Positions 34,638-46,000 are shown, counted from the stretch's first letter. The stretch: 64,000 nucleotides of DNA from RGIG6307 sp964424345 (GCA_964424345.1 CAYRIK010000007.1:1-64000), one strand, 5' to 3'. The notes: a model not told the origin generated them from the sequence alone. Program-made: numbers and translations.

Positions 34638-36899
34638 TCAATCTAATACTTCTACATGGTATTCTGTTGGTGCGCTGACTTTTACTTTGTCGCCTTCTGT
34701 CTTGAACACAATGTCTCCACAATCTGTTTTTAATGTTACTTTATAATTCATGATTGCTTTTCTTGGTTTGATGCTGATTGTACGATCATATGGATTGAAT
34801 GCTTCCAAACCTGTAAGACCTTTTACAATCATAATAGCCGCATACGCATTATATCCATGATTTAAGCTGATGTGATTGTCTTCGTCCATTTCCCAAAGTG
34901 TGCCGTTTTGTGCTGCCATCGGACCATAATACTCTTTCACTTCATCAAAGAACTGCTCTATCTTTCCTAAGTTCAATAAAGAAATCATACGAAGTGTCAA
35001 TCCAATAAAGCCAGAAGAGAATGCAATTTCAGGGAACGCATTTTGTTTCTTTCTTGTGTAGCCTAATTCATTGTAGAAATTATCATAGAATTTTTCGTAT
35101 CTTGCATCTGTTTCTTCTGTAATTCCTGTAAATACTGCATATGTCTGTGTTGCTTCTGAAACAAGTTCTGAACGAACCAAAGAACCATCCTCTGCAATAT
35201 TTGCACCATCCATAAAATATGTTCCATCGAATGCATCTCTCTGGATAACTTCTTTAATGATTGCTGCCTTTTCAAGCAATGTTTCATCTTCGTATAACTG
35301 TCCCATCTTACAAAGCATCAGATAGTATACCATATTTCCTGGGTAGCTGATGTCTACCATATTAACATAGTCATTTGCCTTAGACCATTCAATGAACTGT
35401 GATTCTAAATGTACTAACAGATGATCTTCATTTTCATATTTTGCAAAATAAGCAAGCAAATCATAGATGAGCTTACGGAAATATTCTTTATCGTCATTAG
35501 AGTATTCGATGTACTCTGCTAATTCGATTGCATACCACATTGCCCATTGTGTCAAATAACCACCATTAGCCTCTGCTGGATATATATGTGGAAGCATTCC
35601 GTTTGGAATTCCCGGAAATTCCTTTGCCTGTACAAAGTTTCTCAAATATAAGGTTTCTGCCTTCGCATCTCCTGTAAAGAATAAAGAAGCTTTTCCTGTA
35701 AAATATGTATCACAAAGCCAGCCTGCTCTTTCTCGTCCCGGACAATCCATAAAAGTATCTACTGTATTTTGTCTGAAAGATTCCTGTGCAGCGTTGAAGA
35801 TAGACATCAATGTTTTATCTTCACATTCCAATGAAAGCTTGTCATAAACTGGATAAGAGTATTCTCTCAAACCAACATCCTGTACTTCTACATTACCTTT
35901 ACGAACAATAATACCAATATACTGCATACTATATGCTTCAAAACTCTGAAGATCGTAAGGAATTTCACTCTTCTTTAAATCATATTTCAAAACATTGATG
36001 CTGACCCAACGATAGATACCGCTGTCAATAACACCTTTTGTCAGTCGTTCTGAGAATATTACATATACTTCACTGTCTTCTTTTGCCAGTAGCTTTGTTG
36101 TAATAAATCCAGAGTTAATGCGAGGCAAGCGATAAAATACATATCTATCCTGTGATAATGCACGACCTTTATCTGGTTTAAATTCTCCATGTACCGCTTC
36201 CATTACTTTATGTTTGATTTCGCCAAATGGGAATGTATTATGATTTTTTAAGAAACGCTTATTTGCATAAGAAGAAAAATCATCCTTTGGTACAAATTCA
36301 CCATACTGGAATGGCTTTGCAGAACAATCCATAAGGAACTTTGGATTTAAAAATCCTCTTTCTAACAGTTCTTCTGTATAAGGACATTCTATTAATTCTT
36401 CTCCTTCAAAATCCTGTGTCATCCAGTTTGTCAATGCATCGTTGTTATCTAAATTCCATACTTCTGTAAATGCTCTCTGATAGCTGTATCGATATACTTT
36501 ACGCTCTCTAAGTTTATCCAAAGAAATACCTTTGAAATCTTTTCCTGTATATGCTTTTACAACGCCATCTTCTAAAATTTCAGCCTGTAAAAAGGATTTA
36601 TTGTTTGCAGTATAGAATGTACCACAGTTCAAACCAGATACGCTGATACATACTGTATTTTCGCCCTCTTTTACCTGTAAAGGCACTTCATCTACACGAA
36701 AATATCCGTATGGTGCTCTTGCTGGACCGTAAAATACAAATTCATTGTTTATATAAACTGCATAAAGTGTTGCACCTGTCAGTTTTAATGTATATGTTTT
36801 TGTACTGTCCGCTTCAAAGCTGCATCGAAAACCAGCCTGAAAGTTCATCATCTCTCTTTTATTTTTAATAAAAATCGGTTTTGCTAAATCAAATTTCAT
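34638..36899 (-). CDS. Alpha-L-rhamnosidase-like glycosidase (six-hairpin family)
   Basis: 753 aa from ATG 36899, which has AAAGAAAGGAAAT ahead; the extra nine residues to 36926 lack support. N-terminal beta domains (TLYAVYINNEFVFYGPARAPYGYFR region) are followed by an (alpha/alpha)6 barrel with MDCPGRERAGWLCDTYFTG, equivalent to the catalytic motif of GH78 enzymes, and NGTLWEMDEDNHISLNHGY. Similarity to the convergent rhamnosidase is limited to these motifs. Likely cytosolic, acting on rhamnosides; the exact linkage is unknown. Confidence 0.82.
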   Translation of the reverse strand: MKFDLAKPIFIKNKREMMNFQAGFRCSFEADSTKTYTLKLTGATLYAVYINNEFVFYGPARAPYGYFRVDEVPLQVKEGENTVCISVSGLNCGTFYTANNKSFLQAEILEDGVVKAYTGKDFKGISLDKLRERKVYRYSYQRAFTEVWNLDNNDALTNWMTQDFEGEELIECPYTEELLERGFLNPKFLMDCSAKPFQYGEFVPKDDFSSYANKRFLKNHNTFPFGEIKHKVMEAVHGEFKPDKGRALSQDRYVFYRLPRINSGFITTKLLAKEDSEVYVIFSERLTKGVIDSGIYRWVSINVLKYDLKKSEIPYDLQSFEAYSMQYIGIIVRKGNVEVQDVGLREYSYPVYDKLSLECEDKTLMSIFNAAQESFRQNTVDTFMDCPGRERAGWLCDTYFTGKASLFFTGDAKAETLYLRNFVQAKEFPGIPNGMLPHIYPAEANGGYLTQWAMWYAIELAEYIEYSNDDKEYFRKLIYDLLAYFAKYENEDHLLVHLESQFIEWSKANDYVNMVDISYPGNMVYYLMLCKMGQLYEDETLLEKAAIIKEVIQRDAFDGTYFMDGANIAEDGSLVRSELVSEATQTYAVFTGITEETDARYEKFYDNFYNELGYTRKKQNAFPEIAFSSGFIGLTLRMISLLNLGKIEQFFDEVKEYYGPMAAQNGTLWEMDEDNHISLNHGYNAYAAIMIVKGLTGLEAFNPYDRTISIKPRKAIMNYKVTLKTDCGDIVFKTEGDKVKVSAPTEYHVEVLD

Positions 36900-37044
36900 A
36901 AAATTTCCTTTCTTTATTTGATTCATTTTCTTTATTATAAATTTTTATCTTCCCTTTTGCAACCCTCTTACACACATATAGCAAGCAAACTCTCTTCTCC
37001 ACAGGTACTTCATTCATATAACAAATAGAGTTTCGCATAATTAT

Positions 37045-37073
37045 TTGTAAAATTTGCATCCTTGTGTTATATT
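37045..37073 (+). promoter_or_regulatory. Candidate promoter of the esterase gene
   Basis: TTGTAA (37045-37050), 17 bp, TATATT (37068-37073), 60 bp ahead of the ATG. Confidence 0.55.
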
Positions 37074-37133
37074 ATAATTTATCAAAATGATAAAAGAAAC
37101 TTTTTGTAAGTTTTTAGTTTGGAGGAATGAATC

Positions 37134-37895
37134 ATGACTTATCGTTGTCCTATGATATATCCTTTACAAGATGGTGAAGAAGAACGTACTGCTTACATTT
37201 GTCTTCCTGCTTCTTATTATGAAAATGAAGATAAACGTTATCCTGTCCTCTATATGTTCGATGGTCATAATGTATTTTTTGATGAAGATGCTACATTTGG
37301 AACATCTTGGGGCATGGATGCCTATATGAACGAACATCAGCCGCAGATTATCATTGCTGCATTAGAATGTAACAAACATCCAAACAATGGACGTTTAGAA
37401 GAATATTCCCCATATACCTTTTTCGATACACATTTTGGAAGTGTCTTTGGACATGGACAAGATACGATGGAATGGTTTATCAATGTATTAAAAAAAGAAG
37501 TAGATTCCAGTTTCCGAACACTTCCGGATAGAGAACATACTTTTATTGCGGGCAGCAGCATGGGTGGTTTAATGAGTCTTTATGCACTGATGGAGTATAA
37601 TGATGTCTTTTCAAAAGCTGCAGCTTTATCTCCTTCTCTTTGGACCTCTCCTCGTAATCTTCATCGTATTATTTCAAAAGCAGACTTAGATCCAAATACA
37701 ACTATTTATATGAATTATGGCTCTAAAGAATTTTGCAATCATACGAACCAACGTCGAGCATATCGAGAAATCATCGGTCATTTAAAGGAACGCCACGTTA
37801 CGGTATATCATCAGATTATTCAAGGCGGAACGCATTGTGAAGCGTGCTGGCGAGAGCAAATTCCTGCCTTTATGGAAATATTACTTTCCGAATAG
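37134..37895 (+). CDS. Putative esterase, alpha/beta hydrolase (esterase D / Fes-like)
   Basis: 253 aa. Nucleophile elbow AGSSMGGLMSLYA (Ser near residue 145), an early YMFDGHNVF strand typical of the PF00756 group, and a late His in GGTHCEACWREQ. No signal peptide. Its position among rhamnosidases suggests removal of acetyl or feruloyl groups from pectin or plant glycosides, but this is inference. TTGGAGGAA lies 6 bases ahead of the ATG. Confidence 0.88.
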   Translation: MTYRCPMIYPLQDGEEERTAYICLPASYYENEDKRYPVLYMFDGHNVFFDEDATFGTSWGMDAYMNEHQPQIIIAALECNKHPNNGRLEEYSPYTFFDTHFGSVFGHGQDTMEWFINVLKKEVDSSFRTLPDREHTFIAGSSMGGLMSLYALMEYNDVFSKAAALSPSLWTSPRNLHRIISKADLDPNTTIYMNYGSKEFCNHTNQRRAYREIIGHLKERHVTVYHQIIQGGTHCEACWREQIPAFMEILLSE

Positions 37896-37896
37896 C

Positions 37897-37940
37897 AAAA
37901 GAGAGTCAGTGGAATCATAGTCCACTTGACTCTCTTTTTA
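37897..37940. terminator. Bidirectional terminator
   Basis: AAAAGAGAGTCAGTGGA and TCCACTTGACTCTCTTTTT form a long stem between the convergent esterase and GH106-type genes. Confidence 0.9.
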
Positions 37941-37951
37941 TTATTATAATA

Positions 37952-40519
37952 TTATCCAATCTTTACCGGACCAAGTAATCCAGAAGCTGTCATTGGATGA
38001 TAGGTTGCATAAGGATCGCGTTTCTTTTCACGATATGCCGGGCTGTTTACTACTTTTACAACAAGTTTGTTATTTCCCTTTTGAACTGCTTTTGCAATAT
38101 CAAAAGTATATGGAGCTGCAACCATAGTGCCACATGCTATATCATTCAAATATACGTCTGCAATTTCTCCTACATGTCCAAGGTCCAGAATTGTTTCTGT
38201 TCCTTCTGCCTCAAATTCCTTTTCATAACGAATAAATCCACAAAAATCCGGTTCTAATGCTGGTGTATTAAATGGTACTAATGTATGTCCTGTTAATTCC
38301 TTATATTCTTCACTTCCTGCTTCGCAATAAGAAATATTCCAGCAATCTTCTAATTCTTTTTGTGCTGTCACATCGTATGGATAAGGCGGATAAACTTCCT
38401 TTTGGTTTGTTACAAGCACTGCTGCCTGTCCAAAACCAAGTTTGATTCGAATACCATTTTCTTTTACATCTGGTCTGTACGCTTTATTATTCCAGCCATC
38501 ATACCATATTGCATCTTCCATACCGTCTAATATCAGTCTCGTATCAATATCTTTCTTGGACTCATTAAACAGTAAATATACAGAATTTTCTTTTCGATCC
38601 ACACGATAACTGCGTAAGCCCGCACAATATGTTTCTGGTAATATGTGATACCAGCCATGTTCTCTTATATAAGAAACAAGCTCTTTAGAAGATACAACGA
38701 GCTGTTTTTCCATAATGCTTTCCGCTGGAATTTGATCTGCTGTCTTTTCGCAAGGCGCCTCTTCAAATATTACAGAAAGACCAAGTTTCTGCAATCTGTC
38801 CAGACTCTTTAACATACGTGTTGGAAGCATCTGACTGTAAGATACAATCAACGCACCATAGCTTTCCTTATTGATATACAAACGGCCATCTTTTACAACA
38901 GCATCTTCTAATACATCTTCCGGAAGAATATCATAATCAATCTGATTTGTTGCAAGACGCTTACAAGTTTCTTGGAACAGTTCTAATTTACCGCCTGTCC
39001 ACTCTGCTTCTGCATTATATAAAACAGCAACATCTGCCTTGTGTACACTGTCAGCTGTCATTCTGGAAATTCTCTGCATATAGCCAGTTAATTTGCCAAA
39101 TGCTTCTTCCTGAGGATTAAATCCATGTGCATGAAAATGTGGTGGACAATCCAAATCAGGATATTTTGGTGTATATGCGTGTGGTACAAAATGATTAACA
39201 CCGCTGACTAACATATGATCTGCAAGATATTTCATATATCCTACGCCTTCTGCCCATCCAAACGCACCAAACACTTCTGCCATCGTGCGGTTTTCCATTT
39301 CTGGATTGATATGTGAACAAGAAGAGCCCAGTTTTGCTAATGCATAATGGAAAAAGGTTGGATCAATCAATTTTCCAGCAACAGGTGCTGTATGTATCAC
39401 ATCTGTATTTCCAGGTATCATCTGATTTAAAACAATATCTAAACCAGACATATGCTGTCCTTTTAATGCTCTGAAAAAGTGTCCAGGACCATATCCTAAA
39501 CGCTGATGTGCATTGTTATCTTCAATAATATGTCCAATATAAAGCACATTTCGTTCCTTACACCAATTTCCAATCATCTGTGTAAAATTCTTGGTGTACA
39601 ATCTGGTAATTTGATCCATATAGCCTGCGCGAACAGCTGGAGCAATGTTTGGAAGTGTATCCCAAAGTGCTGGAAGCATCAAACGAATCGTTTCTGCGTC
39701 ACAGCCAATTTCCTTTGCAATCAATTCCAGTAACGTATCTTTCCATGGAAGAAGTAAATCTTCGGTTCCAAGTTTATGCTGATAACTTCTTTTTGCATTT
39801 GCAAAGCTTGGTTCATCTGAGAAAAATCCCTTAAACGTATTTCCAAAATACTCTGCAAAACGTTCATAATGTGGTTCATATACTGCATGAATCAATGCTT
39901 TACAAGATTCTTCTGAAAGCATATCAATATAATCTTCTTTGACACCTCTTGTATTTTTTGTTGCAATGACATAATAAATACGCCATGTGCCTTCTGGAAC
40001 GTCCCATTCAATCATGCCGTTTGCATTGATTTTTCCTAATAAATCCACAGGTTCTCCTACTACGGTATGAAAATCTGCATCTCGCTTCCATGCAGTAATA
40101 GAAACGTATCTTTCTTCAAATGCGGCATCTAATGGAACTGGATAAAACTGTGTCTTATACGTTGGACCTGTCACATCACGATATACCATATCCAAGCAAG
40201 TTCTTCCTAACTCCGGATGTTTGCTGATATATCCATTTGCATAACCAGTAGGAAACTTCTTATCGTCTAACAGCCATACTTTCATGTCGTTGTCTTTGGC
40301 ATAATCCAGCATGAATTTAAAGTCGTCCCACCACTGTTCTTCACAGAATTGTTCGTGTGTTCTGCTCTCTACACAAAATTCCGTAGCACCACTGCTTTTG
40401 ATGGCATCCATTTCCGCTTTCAATGTTGCATGGTCTTCTCCATGCTGCCAGAAAAACGGTAATACATACCCTTTGTATTCCATGTCAGAGGTCAGACATT
40501 CCTGTAAATATTTATCCAT
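37952..40519 (-). CDS. GH106-type alpha-L-rhamnosidase / large glycoside hydrolase
   Basis: 855 aa. The barrel part begins with YKGYVLPFFWQHGED and includes VWLLDDKKFPTGYANG, KGFFSDEPSF (likely catalytic Glu) and IGHIIEDNNAHQRLGYGPGHFFRA, which recall the PF17132/GH106 family. The C-terminus carries a galactose-binding-like beta sandwich (LDLGHVGEIADVYLNDI). No signal peptide; intracellular. It follows the AraM-like gene by 15 bp and is probably co-transcribed with it. The family is assigned from motif style, so GH2-like relatives remain possible. Confidence 0.75.
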   Translation of the reverse strand: MDKYLQECLTSDMEYKGYVLPFFWQHGEDHATLKAEMDAIKSSGATEFCVESRTHEQFCEEQWWDDFKFMLDYAKDNDMKVWLLDDKKFPTGYANGYISKHPELGRTCLDMVYRDVTGPTYKTQFYPVPLDAAFEERYVSITAWKRDADFHTVVGEPVDLLGKINANGMIEWDVPEGTWRIYYVIATKNTRGVKEDYIDMLSEESCKALIHAVYEPHYERFAEYFGNTFKGFFSDEPSFANAKRSYQHKLGTEDLLLPWKDTLLELIAKEIGCDAETIRLMLPALWDTLPNIAPAVRAGYMDQITRLYTKNFTQMIGNWCKERNVLYIGHIIEDNNAHQRLGYGPGHFFRALKGQHMSGLDIVLNQMIPGNTDVIHTAPVAGKLIDPTFFHYALAKLGSSCSHINPEMENRTMAEVFGAFGWAEGVGYMKYLADHMLVSGVNHFVPHAYTPKYPDLDCPPHFHAHGFNPQEEAFGKLTGYMQRISRMTADSVHKADVAVLYNAEAEWTGGKLELFQETCKRLATNQIDYDILPEDVLEDAVVKDGRLYINKESYGALIVSYSQMLPTRMLKSLDRLQKLGLSVIFEEAPCEKTADQIPAESIMEKQLVVSSKELVSYIREHGWYHILPETYCAGLRSYRVDRKENSVYLLFNESKKDIDTRLILDGMEDAIWYDGWNNKAYRPDVKENGIRIKLGFGQAAVLVTNQKEVYPPYPYDVTAQKELEDCWNISYCEAGSEEYKELTGHTLVPFNTPALEPDFCGFIRYEKEFEAEGTETILDLGHVGEIADVYLNDIACGTMVAAPYTFDIAKAVQKGNNKLVVKVVNSPAYREKKRDPYATYHPMTASGLLGPVKIG

Positions 40520-40534
40520 ATCGATTCCTCTTAA

Positions 40535-41845
40535 TTATAATGTATCTGCCATTTCATCTAAAATGCCTAAATCCCAGCACAGACGGGATAATACATATTT
40601 GTCACGAATATCCTTTGTTGCTTTAAAGGTAAGTGCTGCAATGCTTTCATCAATGCCGATTTCTTTCATTGTCTTTGGTGCACCTAACAGATTAAATAAT
40701 GCATCCAATTCTGCATAAGAAGGTAATTCTTCTTTGATAATCTGTAAAATTTCATCCCAATGATTTAAAATATGGTCTAAACGTGCTGCATGACGTTCTA
40801 CATTGTACTTCTGCTCTTTTTCTTCTAATGCAATCATATTTTCTGCACCGCTGCCGATAAATTCTCTTAATGTATCTGCCCATGCATTAAAATCGAAGTT
40901 CTTTGCATATGCCAATGCCTTTTCTTTATCAGGAGTAATTGCAACAAGCTGTTCGTATAATTTTACTGCAAGCAATGTACCTACTGCACACTGTAATCCA
41001 TGTAATTCGATTGCGGTGCCAAATTCTGCACCACGCATATCCCATACATGTGAGAAATAATGTTCTACACCAGAAGCTGGACGAGAAAGTCCTGCATATT
41101 TCATAGCTCTTCCGCCAAGTACCAGACCATCAAATACTGCTTTAACAGCTTCTTCATCTCTCTTTAATAAACCTTCTGCATTATCTACACAACGCTTTAA
41201 TGCAGTTCTTACCATGTCTGCGATTTCTTCACAGTAATACTCACCTGTAATTAAATGAGAAAGTCTCCACTCACAAATACTTACATATTTTGCAAGCATA
41301 TCACCAAGTCCTGAAATCATCATCTTTAATGGAGCTTCACAAAGAACATCTAAATCTCCTAAGATAACATCTGCACATTTGCTGTTTAAGGAAATCTTTA
41401 ATCCATCTCTTGTCATAGAAGAAGTTGCAGATGCATAACCATCCATAGAAGGAGCTGTTCCTACGATAATATATTTATTTCCTGTTACATTACTTATGAT
41501 TTTGGAAATATCATTTATAACACCAGAACCTACTCCTACTACGAGGTCACAAGCTGTATCATAATGCATAATTGCAGAACCTACTGCCTTTTCATCTGGT
41601 TCTAAAGCAGTTTCATGAAATACATGCTTTGTATATGCAATTTCGTTTTCTTCCAATGTCTTACATACTTTTTCTCCAGCTGCAGCATATGTATTTACAT
41701 CTGCGATTACAAATACTTTCTTGCATCCGAACTTTTTAACATATTCTGGTAATAATGCAATTGCACCTCTTTTTACGATACAATCCCCATCATCTTTTAC
41801 ATGCACTTTTCCACAAGAACATACCTTTGTTTCTAATTCACTCAT
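40535..41845 (-). CDS. sn-Glycerol-1-phosphate dehydrogenase-like (AraM/EgsA family)
   Basis: 436 aa. NAD-binding GVGSGVINDISK and the substrate/metal region GTAPSMDGYASATSSM match AraM; metal-binding His residues lie in GVEHYFSHVWD and ELHGLQCA. In B. subtilis AraM makes glycerol-1-phosphate and sits in the arabinose operon; here it lies in a rhamnoside operon, so it may instead oxidise or reduce a sugar-derived phosphate. ATG 41845 has AAAGAGGT ahead; the longer frame has no support. The Wadjet operon ends 20 bp upstream. Confidence 0.86.
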   Translation of the reverse strand: MSELETKVCSCGKVHVKDDGDCIVKRGAIALLPEYVKKFGCKKVFVIADVNTYAAAGEKVCKTLEENEIAYTKHVFHETALEPDEKAVGSAIMHYDTACDLVVGVGSGVINDISKIISNVTGNKYIIVGTAPSMDGYASATSSMTRDGLKISLNSKCADVILGDLDVLCEAPLKMMISGLGDMLAKYVSICEWRLSHLITGEYYCEEIADMVRTALKRCVDNAEGLLKRDEEAVKAVFDGLVLGGRAMKYAGLSRPASGVEHYFSHVWDMRGAEFGTAIELHGLQCAVGTLLAVKLYEQLVAITPDKEKALAYAKNFDFNAWADTLREFIGSGAENMIALEEKEQKYNVERHAARLDHILNHWDEILQIIKEELPSYAELDALFNLLGAPKTMKEIGIDESIAALTFKATKDIRDKYVLSRLCWDLGILDEMADTL

Positions 41846-41865
41846 TTTTTTACCTCTTTTCTTTT

Positions 41866-42723
41866 TTATAAAAGCAACTCCTGCTCTATCGTCTGATCTG
41901 CATGCAAAATAGCCTCTTTTAATGGCGTTAACTCTCCTGCATCCATACAAACGAGTTTCTTTCTTGTACTTGATTGTAAAGCGATACCAGCACCCCTGTC
42001 AATCGCTTTTTGAAAAGCATCTGGATCCATACAATATGGCTGCAATTTTGGAAATACGTTCTTTTTGATAAACTGAAAAATTCTAATTCCTCCATAGTCC
42101 ATATCACCCCAATGATAAAACGTACATTCTGAAGGTACAATTTCCAAAATACCTCTTAAAAATCGCACCTCCTTAGGTGAGAAAAATCCATGGCAAAATA
42201 TGTACAGTGTATCATCTTGATAAATCATATTTTCATAATTGGCTTTATTTTCTATTGTAAAAATCTTTTTACATCCAAATAGATTTTTTATAGCTGCATG
42301 TTCCATCGTTTGAGAATTTAATACAACCCCATAACGATCCTTACATGTATCTACAAGATATTTCTCATCTATAATATACTGCAATGGACCTTTCCATTCT
42401 AATGTCTGGGCATAGGAATGAATTTCATGTGCAGCCAATAACTGTTCTTCATCCATTCCATCTTCGTAATATGGTGAATATTTCTTCAATATAGTACAAA
42501 TACGATCTCGGTATCCATCATTTTTAAATGTTTTCGTATTATGAAAAACTCTTCCGCTGAACACTCTTTCCCAAACAAATTCTTTTTGTTTTACCACCGC
42601 ATTTAAACATATAAAAAGCAACGTATCTTTGGCATCTTTTACAATCTTTCCAGCTTTTAAATGCTCAAGTATTTCATCATAATACGATAAAATCCATTGC
42701 TCATCTTCTACCTGCTTTTCCAC
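41866..42723 (-). CDS. jetD: Wadjet JetD, C-terminal (DUF2220/toprim nuclease) part
   Basis: 285 aa from a GTG without ribosome binding site, overlapping the N-terminal frame by 16 bp. The toprim-like domain shows the metal-ligand Glu in FTIENKANYENM and the DxD motif in YHWGDMDYGGIRIF. JetD is the nuclease that cuts closed circular DNA after loop extrusion by JetABC. A single added base near 42724 would join it to the upstream frame as ..QVEIVEKQVEDEQW.., so a frameshift in one 400-aa jetD is more likely than two real genes. Split translation remains possible. Confidence 0.8.
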   Translation of the reverse strand: MEKQVEDEQWILSYYDEILEHLKAGKIVKDAKDTLLFICLNAVVKQKEFVWERVFSGRVFHNTKTFKNDGYRDRICTILKKYSPYYEDGMDEEQLLAAHEIHSYAQTLEWKGPLQYIIDEKYLVDTCKDRYGVVLNSQTMEHAAIKNLFGCKKIFTIENKANYENMIYQDDTLYIFCHGFFSPKEVRFLRGILEIVPSECTFYHWGDMDYGGIRIFQFIKKNVFPKLQPYCMDPDAFQKAIDRGAGIALQSSTRKKLVCMDAGELTPLKEAILHADQTIEQELLL

Positions 42724-43055
42724 AATTCTACTTGTGTCGTTTGTTTTATCTGCTCTTCTCTTGGATCAGGGATTTTTTCCATTTTGCAAAGTTCCGGCAT
42801 AATAGATGTATGATAGTGTATCTGCTTAATATCAGAGCCTAAATTATACCAATCTATCTTAACTCGACCACTTTTTCCAAATACATTGTCACGTTCCAGC
42901 TCTTTTGCCTGCTTTTGCAGATTAGACATGCCACCTATCTGATCCAACATTTTCTGATCTACTTTCGGATGCTTCCAGCCATCTAATGTGCCGGCTCGAT
43001 AAGCATCACTGTTCATACTATTGATCAGCCATTGCGTCAGTGTGATCATCTGCAT
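42708..43055 (-). CDS. jetD: Wadjet JetD, N-terminal (DUF3322-like) part
   Basis: 115 aa. WLINSMNSDAYRAG and GRVKIDWYNLGSDIKQIHY fit the N-terminal arm of JetD, which docks on the JetABC complex. It overlaps the 3' end of jetC by 38 bp, as in a tightly coupled operon (Met3 at 43049 is another possible start). The frame ends at a TAG just after entering the region shared with the next frame, see the C-terminal part. Without rejoining it lacks the nuclease. Confidence 0.78.
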   Translation of the reverse strand: MQMITLTQWLINSMNSDAYRAGTLDGWKHPKVDQKMLDQIGGMSNLQKQAKELERDNVFGKSGRVKIDWYNLGSDIKQIHYHTSIMPELCKMEKIPDPREEQIKQTTQVELWKSR

Positions 43056-46000
43056 TTCCTTCCATCATCTGAAAATAATTTCCTTTATCAATGTGTATCA
43101 TGGAAATACGATTGTTTGCTCTTCTTAATGCGTAAACGCAATCGACATTTCGTACCAAAGATTGTAAACGTTCATCTGGTACACATACGATAAGCTGTAA
43201 GCCAAGCTGTCTTGCATAATGGAGACAAACTTCGCTTCGTTCTTTATCCATTTTGGAAAATGCCTCATCTAACAATACAAGTCGAATCTTAGATTCACGA
43301 TTGCTCTGCTGCTTATAAAGCATTGCAAAGCCAGCAAATAATGCTACATATTTTGGATTCTGTCCTTCACCACCAGAATCACGACCTGCCATATCATCTA
43401 CGTAGTTTTTACGAATATTGCCATCCGCATCTACTGCCTGCTCATACATGCTAAACTTCAAATACGTACGATAATCCGCATATTTCTCCATATTTAACTT
43501 GTATCCTGCTTTTTCGTTTGGATCTTGTGTCTTTGGCGGCATAAACTTTTCTGTTAAGCGATTAATCTGTGCTTCGTATTTTTGATAGAAAGCATCTTCT
43601 CCAAAACTAATCTGTCCATCCATATCCATGTCAGATACTTTCATATCCAACTCTTCTGCAGTAAGCATATCGTAGAACTGTCTATTTTCGTCATCTGTTG
43701 GTAAAATATCAATCTGATAAATACTATCAGAGAAACGGATTTCAGAAAGCATGCTGTTTATCTCTCGACGATGTCTCTTTGCTGCCTTAATTTCTCCATG
43801 AATTGCTGCAATAACATTATCACGAAGCATCTGATATACGAGCATATATTGATTTTCAAATTCGGCTTTGTATTTTGGTTCAAAATCAAGTTTACATTTT
43901 TCTAACAATTCATCATAACGTGTATTGTCTTTTTCCATTGCATTAAAATCATAAGATGGGAATGTGCGGATAAATGTCATTCTGGCATCTACTCTTGCTT
44001 GTTCTTCTTTTTCTTCTAATGCTTTTAATACTGTAACTCTTTCTAAATGCTCTTTTTTAAACGCAGCAGCCTTTCCTGTTTCCAATACTTCTGTAACTTG
44101 TCTGCATAATTCTTCCTTTGGTTCAAATCCCTCGGTAAGTCTTGCTAACATATCTTTTAATTTTTCAATTTCGTCTTCTAACTTACCTTTTCGTTCTGTC
44201 TGAGCCAAAATTTCTTTGTGTAATGCTTCTTTTTGATTTTCTGTATTATCAATCTGCTCTTTTAAGGTTGTCTCCTGCTTTTTAAGTTCTGCAATAAACG
44301 TACCTTTTTCCAATTCAGAAATTTCTTCCTGTAATTTAACAGCTTCCTTATTATACGAAGCAAGTTTTTGTCCAGACTGTGCAAGTCTTAATACTTTTTC
44401 ATAATCATACGCCTGTAAACGTTCTAAATCATTTACTTGATTTAAAGAAGCCAATCCCTGCTGGAATGTGATTAATTTTTCTTTTAATTTTTCAATTTCA
44501 TCTTCCAAATCTCGAATCTGCTTTGGAGATATTTTCTGACCAATGCTTGGATATTTGTAATCTTCCTGTCTCAGATGGCGGAAGATATAATTGCTGTAAG
44601 AATAACAATCCTTTGTCACACCATCTTTCACTTCATGAAGCTGTTCTACTGTATCACACTTAAAAATACGACCAAGATAACGTCTCAGACAAGCATCTAC
44701 ATAGTCACTTTCTGTTTTAACAGTATCATATAACGTGCCGTTTTCTGCCTGTGGCTTATCTCGTTCTATTGCGGCTGTATTAATCAAATCTACAGATTCA
44801 TATTCCTGTTTTTTCATGGTACGGAATATTTCTGCTGCCTCCAACGCATAACGAGGTTCTGTTACAAGTGCAAACTTTACACGACCTAATCTGCCTTCTA
44901 CTGCATTTCTCCATGCCTCATCGGTCACATCAAATAAATCCGCTAATACTTCTACATGAATTGTTCTTCCATATCGAAGACTTAAGGCATCCTGTAATTT
45001 TCTTTTGGCTTCCTTTAATTCCTTTTTATAATGCTTTTTATCACTCTTTAAATCATCCAAAAATTCTTTCTTTTCTTGATAGTCTTTCTGAACTGCATTT
45101 TTAAGACTGCGAATCTCATCTGCTTCCTCTTTTACATACTCAAAAGCATCTTTTAATCCTTTTTTTAACTTTTCCAGTTTTTCTTGTGAAATATTTCCTT
45201 CACAAATATCCATTAATGCCTGTAATGTCGGATTGCTTACATAATCGCAAACATCTTCTGTTTCTTCCCAACGCTTCAGTTCTTTGACAAGTTTTCTCCA
45301 ATCAGAAGCATCCTGTGCAAATTTCTGTATCAATTCATTGAGTTGTTCTAAACGCTCTCGTTTTCTTTCACATTCACTTGCTTTTAATTCTGCCTGTATT
45401 TTTGCAAGTTCCTCTCGTTTTTGCTGTAATACAAGTTTTAAATTTTCCGTCTGTGCATCTATATGTTTTATCTTTTCAGTAACACCAAAGAACTCTTCTT
45501 CTCGCACTGATAAATGTGTTTTTTTGTCTTCAACATCTAAAATCTTCAGCAATGTTTCTGATGTTTCCTGACCGGTACGGGCATTCTGCAAAGCGATATC
45601 ATGTACCTTTACCTGTTCCAGCATTTCAATACGGCTTTCTAACTGTTCTACCTGCTCTTTAATATCACGATAAGCCGCCAACTGATCACTAATTGCTGAA
45701 ATCGTATCTTCCTTGCTCTTTGGGAACATATAGTCTTTAATAAACTGTCCTGTACCATTTGTCATACGAAGAGCGATTGCACTTTTTTCCATCGTTTTAA
45801 AACGACCAGCATCCACATAGCCAAAAATCACTTCATTTAATGTTGTAATGTACGCTTCCTGTGATGGGTACATACGATTTAAGTTGACGCGTGCAATATT
45901 TTCTTCTGAAGTGCTTCGTTCCTGAATGAGTTTTTGCATTTTCTTATAAGAGTATGGAATCCCTTCTTCCAAATACTCATCTTCCGGAAATCCGCCAACA

